Source of the DNA: Bog-473 sp963817735
GTDB lineage: Bacteria; Actinomycetota; Acidimicrobiia; Acidimicrobiales; RAAP-2
NCBI GenBank assembly: GCA_963817735.1
Contig: CAWFPP010000001.1
Coordinates: 248,001-312,000, forward strand
Reading direction: 5' to 3'
Length of the DNA: 64,000 nt
Below the pieces are notes generated by a model, which did no database searches, was not told the origin of the DNA, and saw only the letters and a list, made by a program, of their open reading frames with translations. This document shows, one piece after another, positions 8,101-15,475 of this stretch; the stretch's first letter is position 1; every line of letters begins with the position of its first letter. The position numbers and the translations under genes are program-made.

Positions 8101-9765
8101 CTACTTCTTCTTGACGGCCTTCGTGGTCGGCGTCGCCTGGGTCGGCTGACCCAGGGTGCAGGGCGAGGGATTCCACGGCTCCGGCTGCGTGTTGGCGTAG
8201 ACGTCCGAAGGGATCGTCGTGGTCGTCGTTGTGGTCGGCCCAGGCGCTGTCGTCGGTGTCGTCGCACCGGACGAGCCCGTCACGGTCAACTGCGATCCGG
8301 CGATCAAGAGCTGGATCGTCGAACCGCTGAGGCCCGGGTCGGGCACCAAGGTGACGGGCCCGCTCAGCACCGACGCCAGCGTGTGTGCCGCCGCCGTGCC
8401 CGATGGACCGTAGAGGACCTCCGAGGAACCGTCCGTGGCGAGCTGCGTGGTGGCGTCGCCGATTTCGTCCACCTGGAAGCCCTGGGACGTGAGGGCGGCG
8501 GCGGTGGCATGCGCGATACCGCTGACCGTCGACGCGTTGAGCACGTCGACGCCGACCAGGCTGTGGGCCTCGGTCGGCACGGTCGTCGTCGTGGTCGACT
8601 TGCCACCCTTGGCCGGGGTGGTCGTCGGTGTCGGCGTCGTCGTGCTCGTCCCGATCTGGTTGAAGGCGTTGATCACGTTCTGGGCGTAGGGCTGCGCCTC
8701 GTTCAGTACGTCGGCCCCGCCGTCGGTGACGAAGCCGACGGTCGGCAGTGTCTCGGTGATCAGGTGCGAAGAGGTGAGGCCCCTGAAGTCGTCGGCGAGG
8801 TGGGCGAGGTCGCCCTCCGTGAGGGTGTCATCGATGGTCAGGTTGCTCACAGCCGCGCCGAGGAAGTTGTTGATCGTGATCGGGTCGAGGCCGACCTGGT
8901 TGATCTTGGCCAGCACGGCCCGAAAGAACGCGTCCTGTCGCTGGATGCGGCTGAAGTCGGATTCGCCGTCGTACTCCCAGTTGCCGTCGGAGTCCATGTA
9001 GTAGAGGTGCCTGCTGCGCACGAGCGCGAGGGCCGTGGGCCCGTTGACCACCTGGCAACCAGTGGTGGTGACGTCGAGGCCGCTGTAGGCGTCCTTGACT
9101 TCGGTGGGGAAGTCCATGGTGACGCCGCCGAGGGCATTGACCATGCCGGAGAAGCCGGGGAAGTCCACTTCGATGTAGTGGTTGATCGGGATGCCGAGGT
9201 CCTTTTCGATCGTCTGGATCAGGAGGTCAGGGCCCGAGTTGAAGGCGGCGTTGATCCGGTTCATCCCCGAGATCCCGCCGACGTCCCCGGGGATGTTCAC
9301 CCAGAGGTCGCGAGGGATGGAGAGGACGGTCACCGTCTTGTTGGCCGGGTCGATCCGGGCCACCATGGTCACGTCGCTGCGTTGACCGCCTTGGACGGCC
9401 GGGTTGCCGAACGCGTTGACCTGCTGCTGGTTGTCGCCGTTGACGAAGGCGCGCGAGTCGGAGCCGACGAGCAGGATGTTGAAGGGCTTTCCCGGCGCCG
9501 TTGGCGCGGCCACCAGGTGCTTGGCGTGGACCTTCTTGATCTGATCGAAGCGGTAGTTGGCGTAGACGTAGATGCCCCCGATGCCGAGGCCGGCCAGCAC
9601 GACGACGAAGGAGAGCACGTAGAGCGTGCGGCGGCGCCAGCGGTGCTTGCGCTTGCGCTCCTCCTTGCGGGCGGAGCGCAGCTCGGCCTGCAGGTCGGCC
9701 CGCGACCTGGCGTGGTCCTCATGTGCATCGGGCGGCCCGGGGGATGCCGGCTCGTCGGGGGTCAA
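8101..9765 (-). CDS. LCP-family (LytR-CpsA-Psr) cell-wall glycopolymer ligase with LytR_C domain
   Basis: Membrane protein of 554 residues that attaches glycopolymers to peptidoglycan. It has a basic cytosolic N-terminus, one transmembrane helix (about 46-70) and the LCP catalytic domain (GSDSR, RSDVTMVARID, SIPRDLWV, and RINAAF). A Thr/Pro-rich linker leads to a LytR_C domain (VGVDVLNASTVSGIA onward), and the tail ends in Lys. The start is TTG 9765: an in-frame stop lies two codons upstream and a TACTTT -10 is seven bases away. It diverges from the acyl-CoA dehydrogenase gene. Confidence 0.93.
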   Translation of the reverse strand: MTPDEPASPGPPDAHEDHARSRADLQAELRSARKEERKRKHRWRRRTLYVLSFVVVLAGLGIGGIYVYANYRFDQIKKVHAKHLVAAPTAPGKPFNILLVGSDSRAFVNGDNQQQVNAFGNPAVQGGQRSDVTMVARIDPANKTVTVLSIPRDLWVNIPGDVGGISGMNRINAAFNSGPDLLIQTIEKDLGIPINHYIEVDFPGFSGMVNALGGVTMDFPTEVKDAYSGLDVTTTGCQVVNGPTALALVRSRHLYYMDSDGNWEYDGESDFSRIQRQDAFFRAVLAKINQVGLDPITINNFLGAAVSNLTIDDTLTEGDLAHLADDFRGLTSSHLITETLPTVGFVTDGGADVLNEAQPYAQNVINAFNQIGTSTTTPTPTTTPAKGGKSTTTTTVPTEAHSLVGVDVLNASTVSGIAHATAAALTSQGFQVDEIGDATTQLATDGSSEVLYGPSGTAAAHTLASVLSGPVTLVPDPGLSGSTIQLLIAGSQLTVTGSSGATTPTTAPGPTTTTTTTIPSDVYANTQPEPWNPSPCTLGQPTQATPTTKAVKKK

Positions 9766-9772
9766 GGATCAG

Positions 9773-9778
9773 AAAGTA
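9773..9778 (-). promoter_or_regulatory. -10 element for the LCP gene (leaderless)
   Basis: TACTTT on the minus strand, seven bases before TTG 9765. There is no Shine-Dalgarno. Confidence 0.55.
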
Positions 9779-9796
9779 CCTGGCCGGGAGGTCCGG

Positions 9797-9802
9797 TACC
9801 CT
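9797..9802 (+). promoter_or_regulatory. -10 element for the acyl-CoA dehydrogenase gene (leaderless)
   Basis: TACCCT, six bases before GTG 9809 and only 18 bases from the divergent TACTTT. Confidence 0.55.
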
Positions 9803-9808
9803 TCACCG

Positions 9809-10984
9809 GTGCATTTTGAACTCCCCGATGAGCTCGTTGCGCTCCGCGACTCGGTCCGCCGCCTCGCACAGGACAAGGTGAAGCCGCGCGCCCGGGCCAT
9901 CGACAAGGAGTCGGCCTACCCCACCGACATCTTCGACGCCTTCCGCGACGCCGGTCTCCTGGGGCTGTGCCTCCCGGTCGAGTTCGGGGGGTCCGGCGCG
10001 GGCATCCTCGGCCTGGCGCTGGCGATTGAGGAAGTCGCCAAGTACTCCAACACGGCGGCGCTGATGCTCTTGCTGACCCGGCTGCCGACCGGGCCCGTCA
10101 TGATCGCCGGCACCGCCGAGCAGAAGGCGCGTTACCTGCCCGGTATCAGCGACGGGACGCTGCGTGCGGCCTTCGGGCTGTCCGAGCCCCAGGCGGGCAG
10201 CGACGTCATGGGGATGCGGACGCGGGGCGTGCCCGACCCGGGCGCAGAGGGCGGCTGGGTGCTGAACGGCACCAAGTGCTGGATGTCGGGCGTGCGGGAG
10301 GCGGACTGGTACACCGTCTTCGCCAAGACCAGCGACCCCGCCAGCCGGGCCCACGACTCGGTCACGGCCTTCATCGTCGAGCGGGCCTGGGACGGGGTCG
10401 AGGTAGGCCGCACCGACCACAAGATGGGCGTCAAGGGCGTGGACACGGGCGAGCTCCTGCTCACCGACGTGCACGTCCCGGCCGAGAACGTCATCGGTGA
10501 GGTGGGCGGGTTCCGCCTGGCCATGTTGGGGCTGAATGCCATGCGCCCCATCGTGGCGGCGCGCGGCATCGGGCTGGCCGAGGGCGCGTTGATGTACGCC
10601 ACCGAGTACGTGCAGCAGCGGGCCGCATTCGGCAAGACCATCGCCGACTTCCAGGGGATCCAGTGGGAGATCGCCAAGTGCGCCGTCGACATCGAGGCGG
10701 CCCGGTTGCTGACGTACCGCGCCGCGGTCCTCGCCGACGAGGGCAAGTTCACCAAGGAGTTCGTGCCCTACCTGTCCATGGCCAAGTACCACGCCACCGA
10801 ATTGGCGGTGCGCGCCTCGTCACTGGCCGTCCAACTACTCGGGGCCGCCGGGTACATGGAGGACCATCCGACCGAGCAGTGGTATCGCGACGCCAAGCAG
10901 CTGACCATCGTGGAGGGCACCTCGCAGGTGCAGCTCGGCCTCATCGCCCGCGGCGTGCTCGACCGGGACCTGTGGTGGGACTGA
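9809..10984 (+). CDS. Acyl-CoA dehydrogenase
   Basis: FAD enzyme that forms the alpha-beta double bond of an acyl-CoA. The 391 residues hold the usual three domains: an N-terminal helical domain, the FAD/substrate motif GLSEPQAGSDV, and a C-terminal helical domain with RAAFGKTIADFQ. The catalytic glutamate is in TIVEGTSQVQ near the C-terminus. The substrate (short-chain or branched) cannot be told. The start at GTG 9809 follows a leaderless -10. The 3' end overlaps the trpD start by ten bases, an unexpected operon pairing. Confidence 0.93.
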   Translation: MHFELPDELVALRDSVRRLAQDKVKPRARAIDKESAYPTDIFDAFRDAGLLGLCLPVEFGGSGAGILGLALAIEEVAKYSNTAALMLLLTRLPTGPVMIAGTAEQKARYLPGISDGTLRAAFGLSEPQAGSDVMGMRTRGVPDPGAEGGWVLNGTKCWMSGVREADWYTVFAKTSDPASRAHDSVTAFIVERAWDGVEVGRTDHKMGVKGVDTGELLLTDVHVPAENVIGEVGGFRLAMLGLNAMRPIVAARGIGLAEGALMYATEYVQQRAAFGKTIADFQGIQWEIAKCAVDIEAARLLTYRAAVLADEGKFTKEFVPYLSMAKYHATELAVRASSLAVQLLGAAGYMEDHPTEQWYRDAKQLTIVEGTSQVQLGLIARGVLDRDLWWD

Positions 10985-12039
10985 CCTGGCCCGAGGTCCT
11001 GGCCCGCCTGAGCAGGCGGGAGCCGCTCAGCGCGGCCGAGGCCGAGGAGACCATGCAGACCGTCGCGGCGGGCGAGGCCACGCCGGCCCAGGTGGGCGCC
11101 TTCCTGGCGCTCTTGCACGCCAAGGGGGAGACGGCCGAGGAGGTCACGGGCCTGGCCCGGGCCATGGTCGACGCCGCGGTGCCGTGCCCGCTCGCGGAGC
11201 GGGACGTCGAGACGGCGGTCGATCTCGTCGGCACGGGCGGTGACCGCCTGTCGAGCATCAACGTGACGACGCTGGCGGCGTTCATCACGGCCGGTTGCGG
11301 CGTGCCGGTGTGCAAGCACGGCAATCGCGCCGCGTCCTCGTCGGTCGGGACGGCGGACGTGCTCGAGGCGCTCGGGGTGGCCATCGAGCTCGGTCCCGAG
11401 GGCGTGGCCCGTTGCGTCAGCGACGCCGGCATGGGGTTCTGCTTCGCCCAGCGCTTCCACCCGGCCATGCGCTACGTCGGCCCGGTCCGCAAGGAGCTGG
11501 GCGTGCCGACGGTCTTCAATTTCCTCGGACCGCTGATCAACCCGGCGCGGACCAGGCGCCAGCTCGTCGGCGTCAGCGATCCGGCACTGGGCCCGGTCAT
11601 GGCCGGCGTGTTCGGGGCGACCGGAAGCCGGCACGCGCTGATCGTGCATGCCGACGACGGGCTCGACGAGTTGAGCGTGACCTCCCCGGCGCAGGTCCTC
11701 GAGGTGCGCGGCGACGGCTCCGGTGCCTTCGAGGTGACCGAGTGGCGCGTGGACCCTCAGGCGCTCGGCCTGGCGCCGGCGACCTTGGACGATCTCCGGG
11801 GCGGCAATGCCGCCTTCAACGCCGGCGTGATCCGTTCCGTGCTCGAGGGAGAGCACGGAGCCCGGCGCGACATCGGGATCCTCAACGCAGCGGCCGCGCT
11901 CGTGGTGGCGGGACGGGTCCACGACCTGCAGGGCGGGCTGGGGCTGGCCATCGAGTCGATCGACAGCGGCCGGGCCGTGGGAGTGCTGGACGCGCTGATC
12001 ACGACCTCGCAAGAAGAGCTGCGCCGGCAACCGGGCTGA
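10975..12039 (+). CDS. trpD: Anthranilate phosphoribosyltransferase
   Basis: Second step of tryptophan synthesis: anthranilate plus PRPP gives phosphoribosyl anthranilate. The PRPP signature GTGGDRLSSINVTT is followed by CKHGNRAASSSVGTADVLEALG, both diagnostic of TrpD. The 354-residue length is normal. GTG 10975 lies inside the last codons of the acyl-CoA dehydrogenase gene (ten-base overlap, different frame), so translation is probably coupled. No other trp gene is nearby. The 3' end overlaps galK on the other strand by 41 bases. Confidence 0.93.
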   Translation: MGLTWPEVLARLSRREPLSAAEAEETMQTVAAGEATPAQVGAFLALLHAKGETAEEVTGLARAMVDAAVPCPLAERDVETAVDLVGTGGDRLSSINVTTLAAFITAGCGVPVCKHGNRAASSSVGTADVLEALGVAIELGPEGVARCVSDAGMGFCFAQRFHPAMRYVGPVRKELGVPTVFNFLGPLINPARTRRQLVGVSDPALGPVMAGVFGATGSRHALIVHADDGLDELSVTSPAQVLEVRGDGSGAFEVTEWRVDPQALGLAPATLDDLRGGNAAFNAGVIRSVLEGEHGARRDIGILNAAAALVVAGRVHDLQGGLGLAIESIDSGRAVGVLDALITTSQEELRRQPG

Positions 12040-13024
12040 CCCGCCAACTCCGGCGGGGGGCGAAGGCCTCCGGGTCCAGCGCGGGCGAGTCCGGCCGGCA
12101 CAGCGCGAGGACGCAGCCCCCGAACCCGCCGCCGGTCATGCGGGCCCCCAGCACGCCGGGCCGGCCCGCCAGATCGTCGACGAGTTCCTCGACGGCCGGC
12201 ACCGAGACCCGGTAGTCGACGGCCAGGCTGCGGTGGCCCTCCGTCATGACGGCGCCCAGCCCGACGAGGTTGCCGCGGGCCAGCATGCGCTCGGCCTCGC
12301 CGACGCGGGCGCACTCTGTGATCACGTGGCGGGCCCGCCGGCGCAGGACGGGGTCGGACAGACCGCTGAGATCCCCGATTTCGCAGAGGCCCAGGGGCCG
12401 GCCCAGGATCTGCGCCGCCCGTTCGCACTCGGCGCGCCGGGTGGCGTACTGCGTGTCGGTCAAGAGGCGCGGCGCCTCGCTGTGCACGATCACGAAGGCG
12501 GCCTCCTCGGGCACGGGTACCTGGCGCGTCTCGAGCGTGGTGAAGTCGATGAGGAGCGCGTGCCCGGCGGTCGCGCCGGCGATGGCCAGGGGATCGAGCA
12601 GTCCCACGAAGGACCCCGCACTGCGCTCGGCCTCCTGGCAGTCGCGGGCCAGCGCGAAGGGGTCGCTGCCGTGGCCGAGGGCGAGCAGCAGCGCCACCGA
12701 GAAGGCGGCACTCGACGAGAGCCCTGCACCGACCGGGAGAGTGCTCCGCACGCGGGCGACCCCGCCGCTCGGCGGAGGCTGCAGCCGCAGGAGTCCGGCC
12801 GCCAGGGCGGCCTCGGCGGGAACCGGGGCGGTGTCGCCCAGCATGATCTCCAAGGGCTGCCCGGGGAACTGGTCCGAGTCGATTCCGAACAAGAAGCTGC
12901 CCGCCTTCGGCGTGAAGGTGACCTCGGTGGCCAGCTCGATGGCCATGGGCAGGGAGAGCCCGCCGTTGTAGTCGGTGTGATCACCGATGATGGTCACTCG
13001 TCCAGGGGCGCGGGCGGCAGGCAC
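11999..13024 (-). CDS. galK: Galactokinase (GHMP kinase family)
   Basis: Phosphorylates galactose at C1 with ATP. The galactokinase signature GRVTIIGDHTDYNGG is at residues 8-22, the GHMP ATP loop LPVGAGLSSSAAF at about 95-107, and the C-terminal GGGFGGC motif is present. At 341 residues it is slightly short, with almost no residues before the signature. No other Leloir gene is adjacent, so another sugar substrate of this GHMP branch is possible. GTG 13024 follows CAAGCT by six bases. It is convergent with and overlaps trpD. Confidence 0.85.
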   Translation of the reverse strand: MPAARAPGRVTIIGDHTDYNGGLSLPMAIELATEVTFTPKAGSFLFGIDSDQFPGQPLEIMLGDTAPVPAEAALAAGLLRLQPPPSGGVARVRSTLPVGAGLSSSAAFSVALLLALGHGSDPFALARDCQEAERSAGSFVGLLDPLAIAGATAGHALLIDFTTLETRQVPVPEEAAFVIVHSEAPRLLTDTQYATRRAECERAAQILGRPLGLCEIGDLSGLSDPVLRRRARHVITECARVGEAERMLARGNLVGLGAVMTEGHRSLAVDYRVSVPAVEELVDDLAGRPGVLGARMTGGGFGGCVLALCRPDSPALDPEAFAPRRSWRVSPVAGAALLARS

Positions 13025-13053
13025 ACCCCCAGCTTGGCGCAGGACGGATGGGC

Positions 13054-13083
13054 TTGACCTTCGCAGGACGCGCGGGTCACGAT
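13054..13083 (+). promoter_or_regulatory. Promoter of the AMACR gene
   Basis: TTGACC (13054-13059) and CACGAT (13078-13083) with an 18-base spacer; the -10 is six bases before ATG 13090. Confidence 0.45.
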
Positions 13084-13089
13084 CCTGCG

Positions 13090-14265
13090 ATGGCCGACCG
13101 GAGTGGACCGCTCAGCGGGATCAAGATCATTGAGTTGGCGGGCATCGGTCCGGCGCCCTACACGTGCATGATGCTGGCCGACGCCGGCGCGCAGGTGCTG
13201 CGGCTCGAGCGGGCGGCGCCGGGAGCGGTCGAGCGGGGCGAGGAGATGCAGTCGGGGGGCGCCAAGTACTGGGACCTGCTCAACCGGTCCCGGCCTTCGG
13301 TGGGCATCGACCTGAAGAACCCCGACGCGGTCGAGCTGGTGCTCGGGCTCGTAGCCGAGGCGGACGGGTTGATCGAGGGGTTCCGGCCCGGGGTGGCCGA
13401 GCGGCTGGGCGTGGGTCCCGACGCCTGCTTCGCGCGCAACCGCCGGCTCGTCTACGGGCGCATGACGGGGTGGGGCCAGGACGGTCCCCTGGCGCCGAGG
13501 GCCGGCCACGACATCGACTACATCGCGATCGGGGGAGCATTGTGGTCACTGGGCCGGGCCGACTCGGCCCCCGTGCCGCCCCTGAACCTCGTCGGTGACT
13601 TCGGGGGCGGCGGCATGCTGCTCGCCTTCGGCATGGTCGCCGCCCTGCTCGAAGCGACCCGTTCCGGCGAGGGTCAGGTCATCGACGCCGCCATGGTGGA
13701 CGGCGCCGCCTCCCTCATGACCATGATCCACGCCTTTCGCCTCGGCGGCCTGTGGAACGACCAGCGCGGGGCCAACACGCTCGACACCGGTGCGCCCTTC
13801 TACGAGGTGTACGAGACGGCGGACGGGCGGTGGCTGGCGGTCGGTGGAATCGAGCGGCAGTTCTATGCCGCTCTGCTCGAGGGCCTCGGCCTGGCAGGCG
13901 ACGAGTCGCTGCCCGAGCAGCAGTCGCGGGAGGACTGGCCGGCGATGAAGGAGCGCTTCGCCGCCATCATCAAGACGAAGACGCGTGACGAGTGGTGCGC
14001 CGTCTTCGACGGCACCGATGCCTGCGTGGCGCCGGTTCTGTCCCCGTGGGAGGCGCACGAGCACCCGCACAACGTGGCCCGCAGCACCTTTATCGAGGTG
14101 GACGGCGTCGTGCAGCCGGGTCCGGCGCCCCGCTTCTCGCGCACGCCTTCGGTCGTGTCGAAGCCGCCGTCGCCGCCGGGGGCGGACACCGTGTCGGGGC
14201 TGGTCGAGTGGGGCGTGGATGACGCCGTGGTGGCCAAGCTGCGCGAGTCGGGCGCGCTGAGCTGA
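13090..14265 (+). CDS. Alpha-methylacyl-CoA racemase (CaiB/BaiF family III)
   Basis: Epimerises 2-methylacyl-CoA thioesters, needed for beta-oxidation of branched or sterol side chains. The 391-residue protein keeps the catalytic set of mycobacterial MCR (H126, D156, E241) at H140 (RAGHDIDY), D170 (NLVGDFGGGGM) and E255 (VGGIE), all offset by 14. That separates it from true family III CoA-transferases. The start at ATG 13090 gives the conserved N-terminus LSGIKIIELAGIGP; the upstream GTG 13048 would add 14 residues. It is divergent from galK. Confidence 0.9.
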   Translation: MADRSGPLSGIKIIELAGIGPAPYTCMMLADAGAQVLRLERAAPGAVERGEEMQSGGAKYWDLLNRSRPSVGIDLKNPDAVELVLGLVAEADGLIEGFRPGVAERLGVGPDACFARNRRLVYGRMTGWGQDGPLAPRAGHDIDYIAIGGALWSLGRADSAPVPPLNLVGDFGGGGMLLAFGMVAALLEATRSGEGQVIDAAMVDGAASLMTMIHAFRLGGLWNDQRGANTLDTGAPFYEVYETADGRWLAVGGIERQFYAALLEGLGLAGDESLPEQQSREDWPAMKERFAAIIKTKTRDEWCAVFDGTDACVAPVLSPWEAHEHPHNVARSTFIEVDGVVQPGPAPRFSRTPSVVSKPPSPPGADTVSGLVEWGVDDAVVAKLRESGALS

Positions 14266-14287
14266 CCTCGGGCGCGTGGGCGGCCCG

Positions 14288-14944
14288 TCAGGGGCAGGCC
14301 CCGAACGGGTCGATGGGCGCGTCGGAGAGACCCATGAGCACGAGGGAGTTGGACGCCTCGTTCATGTAGGCCTGGGGGCAGGGGTCCGCGATGGCGATCA
14401 CCGACGTACCGGGGCAGACCCCGGGCTGATTCGTGCAGGTCATGGCCTCCCGACCCTCGGCGTAGCCCGGGCACTCGATGGCGAAGCCCTTGGCGGCGTA
14501 GACCTGCAGGTAGGCCACGGCGGCGGTGCAGCCCCAGGCCGCGGCCTGGCCCACCGGGGGTACCAGCCCCGGGTCGATGGCGGGTGCGGGTGCGGGCGCC
14601 GGCGCGGCGGCGGCCGGCGCGGCGGCGGTGGTCGGTGCGGGCGCCACGGCCGGGGCCGGTGTTGCGTCTGGAGGCGGCGCCGATGGCCTGGTTGTCGTGG
14701 TCGTCGCTGCAGGGGCCGGTACCGGCTGGGCGGGAGTGATCGGCTTCACGATGGTGGCCGCCATGGCGGCCGCCGCTTCTCGCAGCGCGGCCCGCTCGGA
14801 CTGCCGGGCGGTCGGAGGGGCATGCCGCGGCGGCTGCGAGATCCCGGGCCCGGACGTGACCAGTTGTGCGGCCACGATGACCATTGCGAAGAAGAGGGGG
14901 ATCGTCACCAACGCGAGTGGGCGCGTGCGGACAGCGGAGGACAA
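14288..14944 (-). CDS. Secreted or membrane-anchored Cys-rich protein, unknown function
   Basis: A 218-residue protein with a signal or anchor helix (about residues 10-30, PLALVTIPLFFAMVIVAAQL). An Ala/Pro/Thr-rich linker of about 90 residues follows. The C-terminal domain of about 75 residues contains WGCTAAVAYLQVYAAKGF, ECPGYAEGREAMTC and CPQAYMNEASNS. It has six cysteines and could be disulfide-bonded outside the cell. I do not recognise the domain. TTG 14944 is chosen because AAGGAG lies eight bases upstream and it gives a compact signal peptide; longer starts (15019, 15079) would add a basic tail. The leader appears structured. Confidence 0.7.
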   Translation of the reverse strand: MSSAVRTRPLALVTIPLFFAMVIVAAQLVTSGPGISQPPRHAPPTARQSERAALREAAAAMAATIVKPITPAQPVPAPAATTTTTRPSAPPPDATPAPAVAPAPTTAAAPAAAAPAPAPAPAIDPGLVPPVGQAAAWGCTAAVAYLQVYAAKGFAIECPGYAEGREAMTCTNQPGVCPGTSVIAIADPCPQAYMNEASNSLVLMGLSDAPIDPFGACP

Positions 14945-15024
14945 GGCGGGTGCTCCTTCGGGGGAGGCTCTGCGACGGAGAGCTCGAGGGTGGTTGCCCA
15001 GAGCAGTTACCCATCGCACCCCCG
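14945..15024 (-). promoter_or_regulatory. Structured 5' leader, possible cis-regulatory RNA
   Basis: The 273-base gap upstream of the secreted protein contains, in the transcript sense, CGGGGG (15024-15019) pairing with CCCCCG (14964-14959). The pairing closes a domain just before the AAGGAG ribosome binding site. Inside is a hairpin GCTCT/AGAGC (14983-14967) and GGGTAACTGCTCTGGGCAACC-like sequence. A closing stem next to the ribosome binding site suggests translational control. I cannot assign an Rfam class. Confidence 0.35.
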
Positions 15025-15217
15025 TTGAACGAGGCCGACGCCCGGATCTCCCGCAGAAACCTTCGGAGCACCGGGCCAACCGGGGCTTCAGGGAGCCTGC
15101 GTTGTCGCCTTCGGACGACCTGGGAACGATCGACGCGGGGTAACGGCCGTGCGACGGTCATTTCGACGCGGCGCTTCTTCCGGAACGTGCGTTGCGACGG
15201 CGTCGGCGTCGGCGCGA

Positions 15218-15454
15218 TCAGATGGTGACGACGGGGCAGGTGATGGTGCGCGTGATGCCTTCGATCTGCTGCATGTCCCGCACCACCATGCGGCCGAGGT
15301 CGTCCATGGACGCCGCCTCGGCCCGTGCGATCACGTCGTAGGGCCCCGTGACCCCTTCGGCCACCACCACGCCGTCGATGCCATTGAGCTGCTGTGCGAC
15401 CTGGGCTGCCTTGCCCACATCGGTCTGAACCAGCACGTACGCATGGACGGTCAC
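15218..15454 (-). CDS. Stand-alone Lrp/AsnC ligand-binding (RAM) domain protein
   Basis: A 78-residue protein consisting only of the alpha-beta RAM domain of Lrp/AsnC regulators (AYVLVQTDVGKAAQVAQQL, GVTGPYDVIARAEA, IEGITRTITCPVV). It has no DNA-binding helix-turn-helix. Such proteins oligomerise and bind amino acids or modulate full-length Lrp proteins. GTG 15454 is five bases after TACGGT. It is divergent from an MFS gene with an overlapping promoter, so the permease may be its functional partner (inference). Confidence 0.85.
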   Translation of the reverse strand: MTVHAYVLVQTDVGKAAQVAQQLNGIDGVVVAEGVTGPYDVIARAEAASMDDLGRMVVRDMQQIEGITRTITCPVVTI

Positions 15455-15459
15455 GTCAC

Positions 15460-15469
15460 ACCGTACATT
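15460..15469. promoter_or_regulatory. Overlapping divergent -10 elements (RAM gene and MFS gene)
   Basis: The minus-strand TACGGT (15465-15460) and plus-strand TACATT (15464-15469) share two bases. They lie five and six bases from GTG 15454 and GTG 15476, so the two promoters should exclude each other. Confidence 0.55.
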
Positions 15470-15475
15470 GGCGTG

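Noticed and set aside
8383..9819. A 478-codon plus-strand frame opposite the LCP gene
   Set aside because: Shadow of the LCP gene; its translation is a His/Asp/Gly/Val mix without domain signatures.
14945..15024. c-di-GMP (GEMM) or c-di-AMP (ydaO) riboswitch call
   Set aside because: Fragments such as GGGCAACC and a nearby GUCGCAGAGCC resemble parts of the consensuses, but the order, tetraloop and spacing do not fit, so only an unspecified structured leader is listed.
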